From Allobosea psychrotolerans (lineage in GTDB: Bacteria; Pseudomonadota; Alphaproteobacteria; Rhizobiales; Beijerinckiaceae), in contig NZ_PQFZ01000011.1 in assembly GCF_002917105.1 (NCBI RefSeq), forward strand, positions 124,001 to 188,000: a DNA stretch of 64,000 bases, given 5' to 3'. The notes below the pieces were generated by a model, which saw only the letters and a list, made by a program, of their open reading frames with translations, was not told the DNA's origin and ran no database searches. Of this stretch, positions 24,548-34,858 are shown in pieces; within the stretch, counting starts at the first letter, position 1, and every line of letters starts with the position of its first letter. The position numbers and the translations under genes were made by a program.

Positions 24548-26452
24548 ATGTCGGACATGCGGTTTTCGGTGCGCCTTCAGGATCTGGCCATTCGGACGAA
24601 AATCGCCATCCCCCTGATCATCATCGGGGCGATCAGCCTGGCGACCGCCATTTATGGCGGTCGCGAACATGGCCGGATCCAGAAGACCTATTCCGACCTG
24701 ATTTCCCAGCGCGCCACCGCGATCCTCGATGCGGCCCGCGCCACCCGCGCGATGAGCGACATCTCGCGCGATCTCTACAAGTCGATCGCCTATCCCGACT
24801 ACATGAAGCAGAACACCACCGCGATCGAGGACGTGCGCAAGTCCTATGATCGTGCGCTGGCTCGATTGACCGACGCGAAGATCAGCTTTCCGCAGAAGGC
24901 TGCGGATTTCGACGCGCTGGCGCGAAATTTCACGGCGTTGAAGGCGCAGGTCGACGATATCGTCGCCATGGCGGGGCGCGACGAGGATCTCGCCGCCCTC
25001 TCCGTGATGTCGCAGCTCGACAAGATGATCAGCGAGATCGTGACGGCGGCGGACACGCTGAACGACAGCGTCAAGGCCGATACGGAAACGACCTCCGGCC
25101 AGCTCGACGCCGAGGCCCAGACGCTCAATCAGCTCGTGCTCGCCTTGTCGGCGCTCGGCATGCTGCTTGGCCTGGTTGGAGCCATGGTGCTGGTGCGTCA
25201 GTCGATCACGCGGCCGCTTGACCTGCTGAAGCAGCGCATGGGCGATCTCGCCGGCGGCGACTACCGGATCGCCATCGACGGCCAGACCCGCAAGGACGAG
25301 ATCGGCGCGATGGCGCGCGCCGTCCAGATCTTCAAGGACAATGGCCTGGCGGTCCAGCGCCTCGAGGCCGAAACGGCGGAAGGTCGCGAAGCTTCGGATG
25401 CGCAGCGCGTGGAGATCGAGCAGGAGCGGGCCGAGCATGCGCGCGAGCAGGAGCGGCTGGCGGCAGAGCAGCGGCAGGTGATGGATCTGCTGGCGAACGG
25501 GCTCGATCTGCTTTCGCAGGGCGATCTCACCTATCGCATCGATGCCGAGGTGGCGGCTGAATACGAGAAGCTGCGCGACGATTTCAACCTCGCCGTCGGC
25601 CATCTGTCCGAGACGGTCAGGACGATCCAGGCGACATCCGGCGATGTCGGGAATGCGGCGCGCGAGATCAATATGGGTGCCGACGACCTGTCGAAGCGGA
25701 CGGAAGAACAGGCCTCCTCGCTGGAGGAGACGGCGGCCACCACGGAGGAGCTCGCGGCCTCGGTGAAGGCCTCGGCGACGGCCTCCAGGCAGGCTGTTGC
25801 GCTCGCCGACGAGGCGATGGACGTGGCGCGAAAGGGCGGGGTGATCGTTGGCGAGGCCGTCGACGCGATGGCGCGGATCGAGGCCGCCTCCCGCAAGATC
25901 TCCGACATTACCTCCGTCATCGACGAGATCGCCTTCCAGACCAACCTGTTGGCGCTGAACGCCGCGGTCGAGGCCGCTCGCGCCGGCGATGCCGGCAAGG
26001 GCTTTGCGGTCGTCGCCTCCGAGGTCCGCACCTTGGCGCAGCGCTCGGGGGCAGCGGCCAAGGACATCACCGCCCTGATCACCGAATCGGGCGCGGAGGT
26101 CGCGCAGGGCGTCGGTCTCGTCCGCTCCGCCGGCGAGGTTCTGGAGCGCATCGTCGAGGCCTCGCGCAAGGTTTCCGCCACCGTCTCCGACATCTCGGCT
26201 GCGTCGGCCGAACAGGCCAACGGCATCGACGAGATGAGCCAGACCGTGGCGCATATGGATGAGATGACCCAGCAGAATGCGGCCCTCGCCGAGGAAAGCG
26301 CGGCCTCGGCCACGGCCTTGTCGGATCAGATTCGACGCCTCAACGCGCTGGTCGCGAGTTTCCGCACCAATGCCGATACCCAAGGATTGCGCGAGCTCGC
26401 CGCGGTCATGACGCGCGAGGACGCGAACTGGCAGTCGCGCCGCGTCGCCTGA
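24548..26452 (+). CDS. methyl-accepting chemotaxis protein
   Basis: Encodes 634 residues from the ATG at 24548. A first membrane helix (about 15-37) is followed by a helical periplasmic sensor of about 150 residues, a second helix near 190-212, a HAMP domain beginning [20 protein letters not shown], and a long cytoplasmic coiled coil. The signalling tip [22 protein letters not shown] is intact, as is [16 protein letters not shown]. It senses a ligand of unknown nature and controls CheA. No C-terminal CheR-binding pentapeptide is apparent, and no che genes are nearby, so it works with a cluster elsewhere. Confidence 0.95.
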   Translation: MSDMRFSVRLQDLAIRTKIAIPLIIIGAISLATAIYGGREHGRIQKTYSDLISQRATAILDAARATRAMSDISRDLYKSIAYPDYMKQNTTAIEDVRKSYDRALARLTDAKISFPQKAADFDALARNFTALKAQVDDIVAMAGRDEDLAALSVMSQLDKMISEIVTAADTLNDSVKADTETTSGQLDAEAQTLNQLVLALSALGMLLGLVGAMVLVRQSITRPLDLLKQRMGDLAGGDYRIAIDGQTRKDEIGAMARAVQIFKDNGLAVQRLEAETAEGREASDAQRVEIEQERAEHAREQERLAAEQRQVMDLLANGLDLLSQGDLTYRIDAEVAAEYEKLRDDFNLAVGHLSETVRTIQATSGDVGNAAREINMGADDLSKRTEEQASSLEETAATTEELAASVKASATASRQAVALADEAMDVARKGGVIVGEAVDAMARIEAASRKISDITSVIDEIAFQTNLLALNAAVEAARAGDAGKGFAVVASEVRTLAQRSGAAAKDITALITESGAEVAQGVGLVRSAGEVLERIVEASRKVSATVSDISAASAEQANGIDEMSQTVAHMDEMTQQNAALAEESAASATALSDQIRRLNALVASFRTNADTQGLRELAAVMTREDANWQSRRVA

Positions 26453-26503
26453 CGAGCCTCGGTTCCAAGACCGGCAGGGCGGCGCCCGTCCTTTCTGGTG
26501 AGG

Positions 26504-27433
26504 TCAGCGCCGGCCCGGACCGCCGAACATGCCGTCGAGGATCGATTTCAGCGCGTCCTGGTGGCTGTCCTGCACCTGGCGGCCATGCTCGAACATCTGG
26601 TTCAACGCATCGAGCCCGATCGAGCCTGGTCCGGTCGCCGAGGAGGGTGGTGGCGCGTCGTCGGGCTGCTCCTGCGGCTGGGCCTGGGCGTTGCGGCTCG
26701 TCGGGGCCGGCGCGGGCTCGGCGTCCGGCTGCTGCGCGCCGCCCAGCATGCCGGTCAGGATCTGGCCGAGAAGCCCGCCATCCAGCGGGTTGAGCGGGTT
26801 GCCGCTGGCCTGACCGCCCGGCATTTGCCCGCCGCCGAAGGGGCCGCCCCCCTGGGCCTGACCCGTCGGTGCTTGGTTGCCGAACAGCCCGCCGAGGATG
26901 GTGTCGAGCGGGTTGGCGGGCGCCTGCTGGGGCGGGGGCGATGCGGGCTGCTGGCCCGGCATCTGCCCGCGCATCATCTCGGTGAACTGGCCCAGGATGC
27001 CGCCGAGGCCCTGATTATTCGCCGATTTGAACAGCCCGCCCATCACCATGGAGGCGATCACCGGCAGCATCTGCTTGAGGATGGCCTGGCCGACGCCGCT
27101 CGTCGCGGCTGCCTGCGCGGCGACGGCGTTACTGATCTCCTTGGAGCCGAAGAGCTGGCTCAGCACATCGTTGCCCATCGTCTGGGCATGGGCGGGAATG
27201 GCACCGCCGCCGGTCTCGAACATCTGGCCGAAGGGCGTCGCGGTCATCATCTGCGCGAGGTTCAGGAAGGCCTGGGGATTTTGCGTCTGGCGCTGCAGCC
27301 CCATCGAGAAGGCGGGCAGCAAGGCTTCGATCGCCGACTGCGTCTGCTGCTGGCTGAGCCCGTATTGCCGGGCGATGTTCTGCATGGCCTGCCCGTTCTG
27401 GGCCTGCTGCATCATCTCGAACAGGTTCATCAT
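26504..27433 (-). CDS. DUF937 domain-containing protein with Gln/Gly/Pro-rich linkers
   Basis: Encodes 309 residues. Residues 1-140 contain MMQQAQNGQAMQNIARQYGL, then LPAFSMGLQRQTQNP and further helical repeats, the DUF937 layout (compare YidB). From about 155 to 265 the chain is Gln/Pro/Gly-rich with repeated LGGLFGNQ-, GGGQMPGGQ- and LGQILTGMLGG-type patches, and the end DALNQMFEHGRQVQ-SHQDALKSILDGMFGG is helical again. Function is unknown. It lies downstream of the MATE gene on the same strand, separated by 53 bp. Confidence 0.8.
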   Translation of the reverse strand: MMNLFEMMQQAQNGQAMQNIARQYGLSQQQTQSAIEALLPAFSMGLQRQTQNPQAFLNLAQMMTATPFGQMFETGGGAIPAHAQTMGNDVLSQLFGSKEISNAVAAQAAATSGVGQAILKQMLPVIASMVMGGLFKSANNQGLGGILGQFTEMMRGQMPGQQPASPPPQQAPANPLDTILGGLFGNQAPTGQAQGGGPFGGGQMPGGQASGNPLNPLDGGLLGQILTGMLGGAQQPDAEPAPAPTSRNAQAQPQEQPDDAPPPSSATGPGSIGLDALNQMFEHGRQVQDSHQDALKSILDGMFGGPGRR

Positions 27434-27486
27434 GGCGCGCCTCCGGTTCAGGCATCGCGCCGGAAATGCGGGAGCGATGCGATGAT

Positions 27487-28908
27487 CTATCTGCGGTCTG
27501 CCGCCGCCTGGAGCGGAACGATAGCAGCGCCAGTTCGCGAGGCAAGCGAGCCTGCCCGTGACGCGCCCTCGCGCTCCAGCCGGGCGATGCCGCGATAGGC
27601 GAAGACGAGCGCGATGACGCCGAAGACGACGGCGCCGAAGACGCAGCCTACCAGGGCGCCCTTCGGCCCGGCATAATGGGCTCCCACGAAGGCGAGCGGT
27701 ATCGTGCCGAGCGTGGCCCGGCCCCAGCTGAACAGCGTGGAGAGCAGCGGCATGCCGAGATTGTTGAAGGCGGCGTTGGCGACGAAGAGCAGGCCGACGA
27801 AGATCCACATCGGGCCCGCGATCAGGCAGAAGAATGCCACCAGCTCCGCCGTCAGTCCCGTCGCGCCGAAGATCGTGACGATCTGCCCGCGCAGCAGCAC
27901 GAGCAGGAGCCAGGCGACGACGACGCAGGCGACCGCGAAGAGCGCCGAGTCGGTCAGGCCGCGCCGCATCCGGTCGAAGCGGCCGGCACCCCAGTTCTGG
28001 CCGAGGATCGGTCCGACCGCGCCCGACAGCGCAAACAGCGCGCCGAAGGCAACGGGGACGAGCCGGTCGATGATCGCCAGCGCCGCGATCGCGGCATCGC
28101 CGAAGCGCGCCATCAGCCCGGCGAAGACGGCGTTGGCGATCGGCGTCGACAGATTGGTCAGGATCGCGGGCCCCGCGATCGCCATGGTCTTTCCCGTATC
28201 CTCCGCAAGCGCGGCATAGGTGGGTCTGGCGACGATGTCGTGAACCTTGACCGCGCCATGGAAGCCGACCGCCGCGATGATGATGCGCGCCAGAACGATG
28301 GCGCAGGCCGCGCCATTGGGGCCGAGGCCGAGGCCGAAGATGAAGAGCGGGTCGAGCACTGCGGTCGCCAGCCCGCCGCCGAGCGTCACGAACATGGCGC
28401 GTCTCGCATCGCCGACGGCCCGCAGCACGCCGGAAAAGCCCATGCCGAGCGCCATCAGCACATTCGACGGCAATACGATCCAGAGGAAGGAATAGGCCAC
28501 CACATAGGATTCGCCATGGGCGCCGAGCGTGCGCAGCAGCCAGGGCAGTCCGGGCAGGACGATGATGCTCAGCGCCAACGCCGCCAGCGCCATCAGCGCA
28601 AGCGTCGAGCCGGCGAGGCGCCTTGCGCTGCCGCGGTCGCCTGCGCCGAGCGCGCGCGCCGTCAGGGCCGTGACCGCGATCATCAGCCCGATATTGATCG
28701 AGATCATCAGGAACAGGACGATGGTGGCATAGCCGACGCCCGCCGTCGCCTCCGGCCGGCCGAGCCAGGAGACGTAGAGCAGAGAGAGCAGGTCGACGAC
28801 GAAGACCGCCATCAGCCCGGCCGAGCTGGTCGCGGTCATCACCGCGACATGGCGCATGATCGGGCCGCTGACGAAGACCGCCTGCGGCCCGGCCGGGCGC
28901 GGGCTCAC
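27487..28908 (-). CDS. MATE family efflux transporter
   Basis: Encodes 473 residues with about twelve hydrophobic segments in two similar halves; the halves begin around IMRHVAVMTATSSAGLMAVF and AIAGPAILTNLSTPIANAVF. MATE proteins export cationic drugs or metabolites in exchange for Na+ or H+ across the inner membrane. It begins with GTG inside a GTGA overlap with the stop of the upstream CPA2 antiporter, so the two are translationally coupled. Substrate is not visible from sequence. Confidence 0.9.
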   Translation of the reverse strand: MSPRPAGPQAVFVSGPIMRHVAVMTATSSAGLMAVFVVDLLSLLYVSWLGRPEATAGVGYATIVLFLMISINIGLMIAVTALTARALGAGDRGSARRLAGSTLALMALAALALSIIVLPGLPWLLRTLGAHGESYVVAYSFLWIVLPSNVLMALGMGFSGVLRAVGDARRAMFVTLGGGLATAVLDPLFIFGLGLGPNGAACAIVLARIIIAAVGFHGAVKVHDIVARPTYAALAEDTGKTMAIAGPAILTNLSTPIANAVFAGLMARFGDAAIAALAIIDRLVPVAFGALFALSGAVGPILGQNWGAGRFDRMRRGLTDSALFAVACVVVAWLLLVLLRGQIVTIFGATGLTAELVAFFCLIAGPMWIFVGLLFVANAAFNNLGMPLLSTLFSWGRATLGTIPLAFVGAHYAGPKGALVGCVFGAVVFGVIALVFAYRGIARLEREGASRAGSLASRTGAAIVPLQAAADRR

Positions 28909-30767
28909 CGCTCGGGCTCGCCGACGCCGCCGACAGCGACCTCGGCTCCGCCATCCTCGATGACCTCCTGGGTCTCGGGCGTGAGCGCCTTGGATTTGCC
29001 CTTGGGCTGGACCAGCGGCTCGGGCGTGACGCGCGGCACCTTGTTGAGCGCAGCGGCGATGCCCTCGGTGAACTGGATCTCCATGCGCTGGGCGTCGCGG
29101 TCGCGGACATGGTCGATCACCAGGCTCGCCTCGTCATAGTTCAGCCCGAGCCCTTCGAGCGTGACGCGGCCGAAGCCGAGCGCGGATTCGAAGGTCTCGC
29201 GCATCTGGTAGTCGACATTGGCCTTCATCAGGTCGATGGCGTGGATGCGGTCATAGGCGCGCGCATGCAGGCGCACATTCGGGAACTCGGCCTTGGCCAT
29301 CTCGACGATGCGCAGGGCTGCATCCTTGTTGTCGATGCAGACGCACAGGATGCGGGCCTTGCCCGTCCCCGCCGCGCGCAGCACGTCGAGCCGCGTGCCG
29401 TCGCCATAATAGATCTTGAAGCCGAACTTTGCGGCGGAGCGGATCCGCTCGACATCCGAATCGATGATGGTGACGTCGACATGCTGCAGCAGCAGCGCCT
29501 GCGTCACGATCTGGCCGAAGCGCCCGAAACCGATGACCACGACGGAGGGCGCGTCCACGCCCTCGAAATCCTCCTCCATCGTCTCGGGCGCGGCGCGCGA
29601 GAGCAGGACGCCGTCGATGAGCTTGGCGACGACCGGGCCGATCAGCATCGAGATCGCCGCCAGCGCCGTCGCGATCGCGCCCTGACGCTCGTCGAGCAGG
29701 CCGAGCGAGACGCCCAGCGGCAGCAGCACGAAGGCGAATTCGCCGGCGGGCGAGAGCAGGGCGCCGGCCCGCACGGCCTCCGTCATCGAGGAGCAGGACG
29801 CGCGCAGGATCGAGGCCGCGACCGCGATCTTGAACAGCACCAGCAAAGGCGCGGCCAAGGCCAGCAGCAGCCAGTTGTCGAGCACGAGCTTCAAGTCGAG
29901 CGACATGCCGACCGCCATGAAGAACAGGCCGAGCAGCACGCCGCGGAACGGCTCGATATCTGCTTCCAGCTCATGGCGGAAATGCGAATCGGCCAGCAGC
30001 ACGCCAGCCAGGAACGCACCCATCGCCATGGAGAGCCCGACATGTTCCATCAGCAGCGCCGCACCCAGCACGATGAAGAGGGCGGCTGCCGTCATCACCT
30101 CCTTGGCGCCGGTCTTGGCCAGGATGCGGAAGAACGGGTTCAGCACATAGCGCCCCGCCAGCACGATCACGGCGATGGCGAGGAAGGCTATCCCCAGACC
30201 CGTCAGGGCCTGGCCGGCGCCGCCGGGCTTGGCCTCGGTCGTCGTCGCCAGCAGCGGCAGGATCGCCAGAGCGGGCGCGATCGAGATGTCCTGGAACAGC
30301 AGGATCGAGAAGGTGCGCCGGCCATAGGGCTCGTTGCCGTCACCGCGCTCCTCCAGCAATTGCAGCGCGATCGAGGTCGCAGACAGCGCCAGCGCCAGCC
30401 CGACCGCGACCGCCCCGCCGACGGACAGGCCAAACCACCAGGCCGCCGCGCCGATGACGCCTGCGCTCAGCGCCATCTGGGCCAGGCCCGCGCCGAGAAT
30501 GTCCTTGCGCATTGAATAGAGCCGCGACGGCTGCAATTCGAGCCCGACCAGGAAGAGCAGCAGCACGACGCCGATCTCGGCTGTGCCGCGGATCGCGTCG
30601 GGGTCCTTGATCACCGCCAGCACCGAGGGGCCGATGATGATGCCGGCTGCGAGATAGCCCAGCACCGCCGAAAGCCCGACCCGCCGGAACAGCGGCACAG
30701 CGATCACGGCGCCGGCGCAGAAGGTGAGGATCGGCGGCAGATAGCTGGTATGGGAGACGTCGGCCAT
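28905..30767 (-). CDS. CPA2 family cation:proton antiporter (KefB/KefC-like) with TrkA-N domain
   Basis: From the ATG at 30767 the product is 620 residues. The first roughly 385 residues are a Na_H_exchanger domain with about 12 helices, including LGYLAAGIIIGP and the conserved LLFQDISIAPALAILPLLA. A TrkA-N (RCK) Rossmann domain follows with VVVIGFGRFGQIVTQALL and YGDGTRLDVLRAAG. Kef-type proteins release K+ in exchange for H+, often under glutathione-adduct control; the GST gene nearby fits but does not prove this. The C-terminal 60 residues are a Lys/Pro/Glu-rich tail. Confidence 0.92.
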   Translation of the reverse strand: MADVSHTSYLPPILTFCAGAVIAVPLFRRVGLSAVLGYLAAGIIIGPSVLAVIKDPDAIRGTAEIGVVLLLFLVGLELQPSRLYSMRKDILGAGLAQMALSAGVIGAAAWWFGLSVGGAVAVGLALALSATSIALQLLEERGDGNEPYGRRTFSILLFQDISIAPALAILPLLATTTEAKPGGAGQALTGLGIAFLAIAVIVLAGRYVLNPFFRILAKTGAKEVMTAAALFIVLGAALLMEHVGLSMAMGAFLAGVLLADSHFRHELEADIEPFRGVLLGLFFMAVGMSLDLKLVLDNWLLLALAAPLLVLFKIAVAASILRASCSSMTEAVRAGALLSPAGEFAFVLLPLGVSLGLLDERQGAIATALAAISMLIGPVVAKLIDGVLLSRAAPETMEEDFEGVDAPSVVVIGFGRFGQIVTQALLLQHVDVTIIDSDVERIRSAAKFGFKIYYGDGTRLDVLRAAGTGKARILCVCIDNKDAALRIVEMAKAEFPNVRLHARAYDRIHAIDLMKANVDYQMRETFESALGFGRVTLEGLGLNYDEASLVIDHVRDRDAQRMEIQFTEGIAAALNKVPRVTPEPLVQPKGKSKALTPETQEVIEDGGAEVAVGGVGEPER

Positions 30768-31108
30768 GAGGTACTCGTCGCGGGCGGGATGGGGCCTGCG
30801 CCCGCATGCGGAACCGGCCTGCGGACAATCTAAGGTCGCCCGTTCGTTTCTGCGAGGGGTTAGTGAGGGGGCACAGCCTGGTTCCGTGCCGCAGGAATTC
30901 GGTCGCGATCCTATCGACCTTTCGCCACGAGGCCGCAATATGCGTCGCACCGGCCGCGCTATGTCGGCTCCGCCGATGTGGCTTGGCGTTGCCCTGACAC
31001 GCCGCGCTCACGCCGGCAGCCCCGATCACTTGGCCGATGGCGAGCCGGGGAGGGCCGTGCGCCCTCGACCATGATGTCTCGCAAGGCCAAGGCTGCGCCC
31101 GCGGCCGG
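30768..31108. other. 341-bp gap without a supported gene
   Basis: Between the antiporter start and the GST stop. Short open frames exist on both strands but none has a ribosome site plus a recognisable domain. It should contain the promoter of the antiporter-MATE pair; no clear -35/-10 pair stands out by eye. Confidence 0.4.
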
Positions 31109-31777
31109 TCAGGCGGCGGCCGGCGCGTTCTGGCGGAACGGCGCCATCTGCGCTTCCAGCGCGCGGGCGAAGGCTGGGCGATTGAGGCAGCGCGCGCGAT
31201 AGGCTTCGAGCGTGGGGAAGCGCGCGAGGATGTCGTCGGGCACATCGCGCAGCACCGTCGCCATGATGAGATCGCCGGCCGTGAAGCGCCCGTCGAGATA
31301 GTCCTTGCCGGCGAGCCAGTCGCTCAGGGCCTGCAGGCGCATCACCACCATCTCGACGATCTGTGGGCGGCGCTCGATCGTCCAGGCCTCGCCCTTGTGG
31401 AAGATGTCGGTGCTGGCGAGCCCGGAGACATGCGGCTCGATCGAATTCAAGGCCGCCAGGACCCAGGTCGTCACGCGGGCGCGGCCGGCCTCGTCCACGG
31501 GCGCAAGCGCCGAAGATTTCCGCGACAGGTAGAGCACGATCGCGCCCGATTCGAACATCTCGACGCCGCCGTCGCGATAGGCCGGCACCTGGCCGAAGGG
31601 CTGCCAGGCGCGATAATCCTCGGACGTCTGGTCGTCGCGGCCGATCAGCGTCGCCTCATAGGGGATGCCGGCTTCTTCAAGCGCCCAGCGCACGCGCAGG
31701 TCGCGGACATGGCCCTGCGCGAAGGACGGAACCCAGCGAAAGGCGGAGACATGGGGCGTGGAGACCTGGGGCGTCAT
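31109..31777 (-). CDS. glutathione S-transferase family protein
   Basis: From the ATG at 31777 the product is 222 residues. The N-terminal thioredoxin-like domain has VRDLRVRWALEEAGIPYE, then PFGQVPAYRDGGVEMFESGAIVLYL, where the cis-Pro and the ES pair that hold glutathione sit. The C-terminal helical domain has FTAGDLIMATVLRDV and RCLNRPAFARALEAQ. It probably conjugates or reduces electrophiles with glutathione in the cytoplasm. It overlaps the upstream marR stop by 4 bp (ATGA), so it is probably under that regulator. Confidence 0.9.
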   Translation of the reverse strand: MTPQVSTPHVSAFRWVPSFAQGHVRDLRVRWALEEAGIPYEATLIGRDDQTSEDYRAWQPFGQVPAYRDGGVEMFESGAIVLYLSRKSSALAPVDEAGRARVTTWVLAALNSIEPHVSGLASTDIFHKGEAWTIERRPQIVEMVVMRLQALSDWLAGKDYLDGRFTAGDLIMATVLRDVPDDILARFPTLEAYRARCLNRPAFARALEAQMAPFRQNAPAAA

Positions 31778-32280
31778 GACGTTCTCTCCTGGTTGTGCGA
31801 ACTTGCGGTCATGCCCGGCCAAGTCATGCCCGGCCAACTGGCCAGGAGGGTGAGACCGTGTCGCGTTTGTGCCGGGTCTGGAGCGTCGAGCGTCGCTTCC
31901 AGAGCCTCGTGCATGGCAAGCCAGACCGGCAGTGCGGCCGCGAGCCGCTCATGGCCGGCTCGCGTCAGGGCCGCGCGGCGAGCCCGGCGGTCCCTGGTAT
32001 CGGCGTGGATCGTCGCAAGCCCGTCGCGCATCAGCGGCTTCAGGGCGGCGGTCAAGGTCGTGCGGTCGGCGCCGAGCACGCTGGCGATCTGGCTGATCGA
32101 AGCGGCGACCGGGCGGTTGAGCGCCATCAGCAACGAGAATTGCTCGTTGGTCAGGCCGTATGGGCGCAACGCCTCGTCGAAGCGCCGCGCCAGAACGCGT
32201 GCCGCGCGCTGCGCGTGCAGGCACAGGCAACGGTCACGGACCGTCAGGGTCGTCTCGAACGGGATCATCGCAGCCAGCAT
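31774..32280 (-). CDS. MarR family transcriptional regulator
   Basis: Encodes 168 residues. The winged helix spans about 45-105: [13 protein letters not shown], the recognition region [26 protein letters not shown], and the wing [14 protein letters not shown]. It is the first gene of a marR-GST pair. A palindrome GTTGATATCAAC lies 15 bp before its start, probably its own operator. The C-terminus carries a tandem duplication of WPGMT, encoded by two near-identical 15-bp units at about 31809-31840, unusual for this family. Confidence 0.9.
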   Translation of the reverse strand: MLAAMIPFETTLTVRDRCLCLHAQRAARVLARRFDEALRPYGLTNEQFSLLMALNRPVAASISQIASVLGADRTTLTAALKPLMRDGLATIHADTRDRRARRAALTRAGHERLAAALPVWLAMHEALEATLDAPDPAQTRHGLTLLASWPGMTWPGMTASSHNQERTS

Positions 32281-32294
32281 GCGACGAAAAAGAG

Positions 32295-32318
32295 GTTGAT
32301 ATCAACTTATATGTCAAC
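32295..32318. promoter_or_regulatory. MarR-type palindromic operator
   Basis: GTTGATATCAAC at 32295-32306 is a perfect 12-bp palindrome. An outer pair, GTTGATAT with ATGTCAAC, spans 32295-32318 with one mismatch. The region is AT-rich against a GC-rich background and lies just upstream of marR, divergent from ispH. Binding by the adjacent MarR protein is inferred. Confidence 0.6.
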
Positions 32319-32433
32319 AGGCCGTGCCCGCTGCGATGGCTGCCCGGCTATGCGGTCGCCGTTGAGCGGTTTCCTTGACATCGTCCCTTTCACCCCGAAA
32401 GAAGGCGCTCATTCTCTGGAACGATATCCGCGC

Positions 32434-33402
<969 letters not shown>

Positions 33403-33425
33403 GCGCAAGCAAGAGAGAGCGAGCT

Positions 33426-34391
33426 TTGGCCGTCTATACCGAAGTACCTGATGATGAACTGGCCGCCTTCGTGGCGCGCTACGGCATTGGCGATCTGCTG
33501 GCCGTCAAGGGCATCGCCGAGGGTGTCTCCAACTCGAATTTCCTGCTGCACACGACGCAGGCCTTCTTCATCCTGACGCTCTATGAGGAGCGGGTGGATG
33601 CCGGCGACCTGCCCTTCTTCATCGGCCTGATGGAGCATCTGGCCAGGCGCGGGCTGATCTGCCCTTTGCCGGTCAAGGATCGGGACGGGCAGGCAGTGGG
33701 CCAGCTTGCGGGCCGCCCGGCCGCGATCGTCACCTTCCTCGACGGCATTTCGGTGCGCCGCCCCAACGTGACGCATTGCGCCGAGGTCGGGCGTGGACTC
33801 GCCCTGCTGCACCAGGCCGGCGCGGATTTCGGCATGGAGCGGGTGAATTCGCTGGCGGTGCCGGGCTGGCGGCCTCTCGCCGAGCAGGCTGGCGCGGCGG
33901 CCGACACGGTCTCGCCGGGGCTCGGGCGGCGCGTGATGGCCGAGATCGAGGCGCATGAGCGTTCCTGGCCGCAGGACCTGCCGCGCGGCGTCATCCATGC
34001 CGATCTCTTCCCCAACAATGTCTTCTTCATCAAGGACAGGCTCTCGGGGCTGATCGACTTCTATTTCGCCTGCACCGACGCCTTTGCCTACGACCTTGCC
34101 ATCTGCCTGAACTCCTGGTGCTTCGAGGCCGACGCCTCCTTCAACCTGACCAAGGGCCAGGCGCTGCTGGCCGGCTATGAGAGCGTCCGCACGCTGACGC
34201 CGGCCGAGGTTGGGGCGCTGCCGCAGCTCTGCCGCGGCTCGGCGCTGCGCTTCCTGGTGACGCGACTGGTCGACTGGCTGAACGTGCCGCCCGGCGCCCT
34301 GGTGAAGCCGCTCGATCCGCTCGAATATGATCGCAAGCTCGCCTTCCACCAGCGCGTGACGGATGCACGGGATTATGGATTGAAGCGATGA
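33426..34391 (+). CDS. thrB: homoserine kinase (APH-fold type)
   Basis: Encodes 321 residues from a TTG at 33426, giving the usual [12 protein letters not shown] start; AGAGAGCGAG lies upstream. A GTG at 33399 is possible but adds nine unconserved residues. It is the aminoglycoside-phosphotransferase-like ThrB, with [14 protein letters not shown] (nucleotide loop), [11 protein letters not shown] (catalytic Asp) and [17 protein letters not shown] (metal Asp). It phosphorylates homoserine for threonine synthesis and feeds the ThrC encoded at 47.6-49.0 kb. Its stop overlaps the rnhA start by 4 bp. Confidence 0.95.
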   Translation: MAVYTEVPDDELAAFVARYGIGDLLAVKGIAEGVSNSNFLLHTTQAFFILTLYEERVDAGDLPFFIGLMEHLARRGLICPLPVKDRDGQAVGQLAGRPAAIVTFLDGISVRRPNVTHCAEVGRGLALLHQAGADFGMERVNSLAVPGWRPLAEQAGAAADTVSPGLGRRVMAEIEAHERSWPQDLPRGVIHADLFPNNVFFIKDRLSGLIDFYFACTDAFAYDLAICLNSWCFEADASFNLTKGQALLAGYESVRTLTPAEVGALPQLCRGSALRFLVTRLVDWLNVPPGALVKPLDPLEYDRKLAFHQRVTDARDYGLKR

Positions 34392-34834
34392 GCGACGTGG
34401 TCGAAGTTTGGACGGACGGGGCCTGCTCGGGCAATCCCGGCCCCGGCGGCTGGGGCGCGATCCTCTCCTTCAAGGGCATGCAGAAGGAGCTGTCGGGCGG
34501 CGAGGCCATGACCACCAACAACCGCATGGAGCTGATGGGCGCGATCTCCGCCCTGGAGACGCTGACGCGGCCCTGCACCGTGGCGCTGCACACCGACAGC
34601 CAGTATCTGCGCCAGGGCATCACCGCCTGGATCCATGGCTGGAAGAAGAACGGCTGGAAGACCGCCGACCGGAAGCCGGTCAAGAACGAGGAGCTCTGGA
34701 AGCGCCTCGACGTTGCGCTCGGGCGCCACAAGATCGAGTGGAAATGGGTCAAGGGCCATGCCGGCAACGAGATGAACGAGCGCGCCGATGCGCTGGCGCG
34801 CGCGGGCATGGCGCCGTTCAAGCCGGGGCGGTGA
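34388..34834 (+). CDS. rnhA: ribonuclease HI
   Basis: Encodes 148 residues. The catalytic residues match E. coli numbering exactly: Asp10 in [16 protein letters not shown], Glu48 in [10 protein letters not shown], Asp70 in LHTDSQYL, His124 in VKGHAGNE and Asp134 in [11 protein letters not shown]. It cuts the RNA strand of RNA-DNA hybrids with Mg in the cytoplasm. It overlaps thrB by 4 bp. The last 120 bp recur in damaged form at 37684-37801, across a three-gene cassette. Confidence 0.97.
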   Translation: MSDVVEVWTDGACSGNPGPGGWGAILSFKGMQKELSGGEAMTTNNRMELMGAISALETLTRPCTVALHTDSQYLRQGITAWIHGWKKNGWKTADRKPVKNEELWKRLDVALGRHKIEWKWVKGHAGNEMNERADALARAGMAPFKPGR

Positions 34835-34858
34835 GCTGAGTAGGCGTGCCTGTGCCGC

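Noticed and set aside
24188..26383. 731-codon minus-strand open frame opposite the chemoreceptor
   Set aside because: Composition is Gly/Arg/Leu-rich without motif; the plus-strand gene is a complete chemoreceptor.
26504..29110. Single 868-codon minus-strand protein covering DUF937 and MATE regions
   Set aside because: Its first two thirds are the MATE gene read in a wrong frame; the genuine DUF937 gene begins at 27433.
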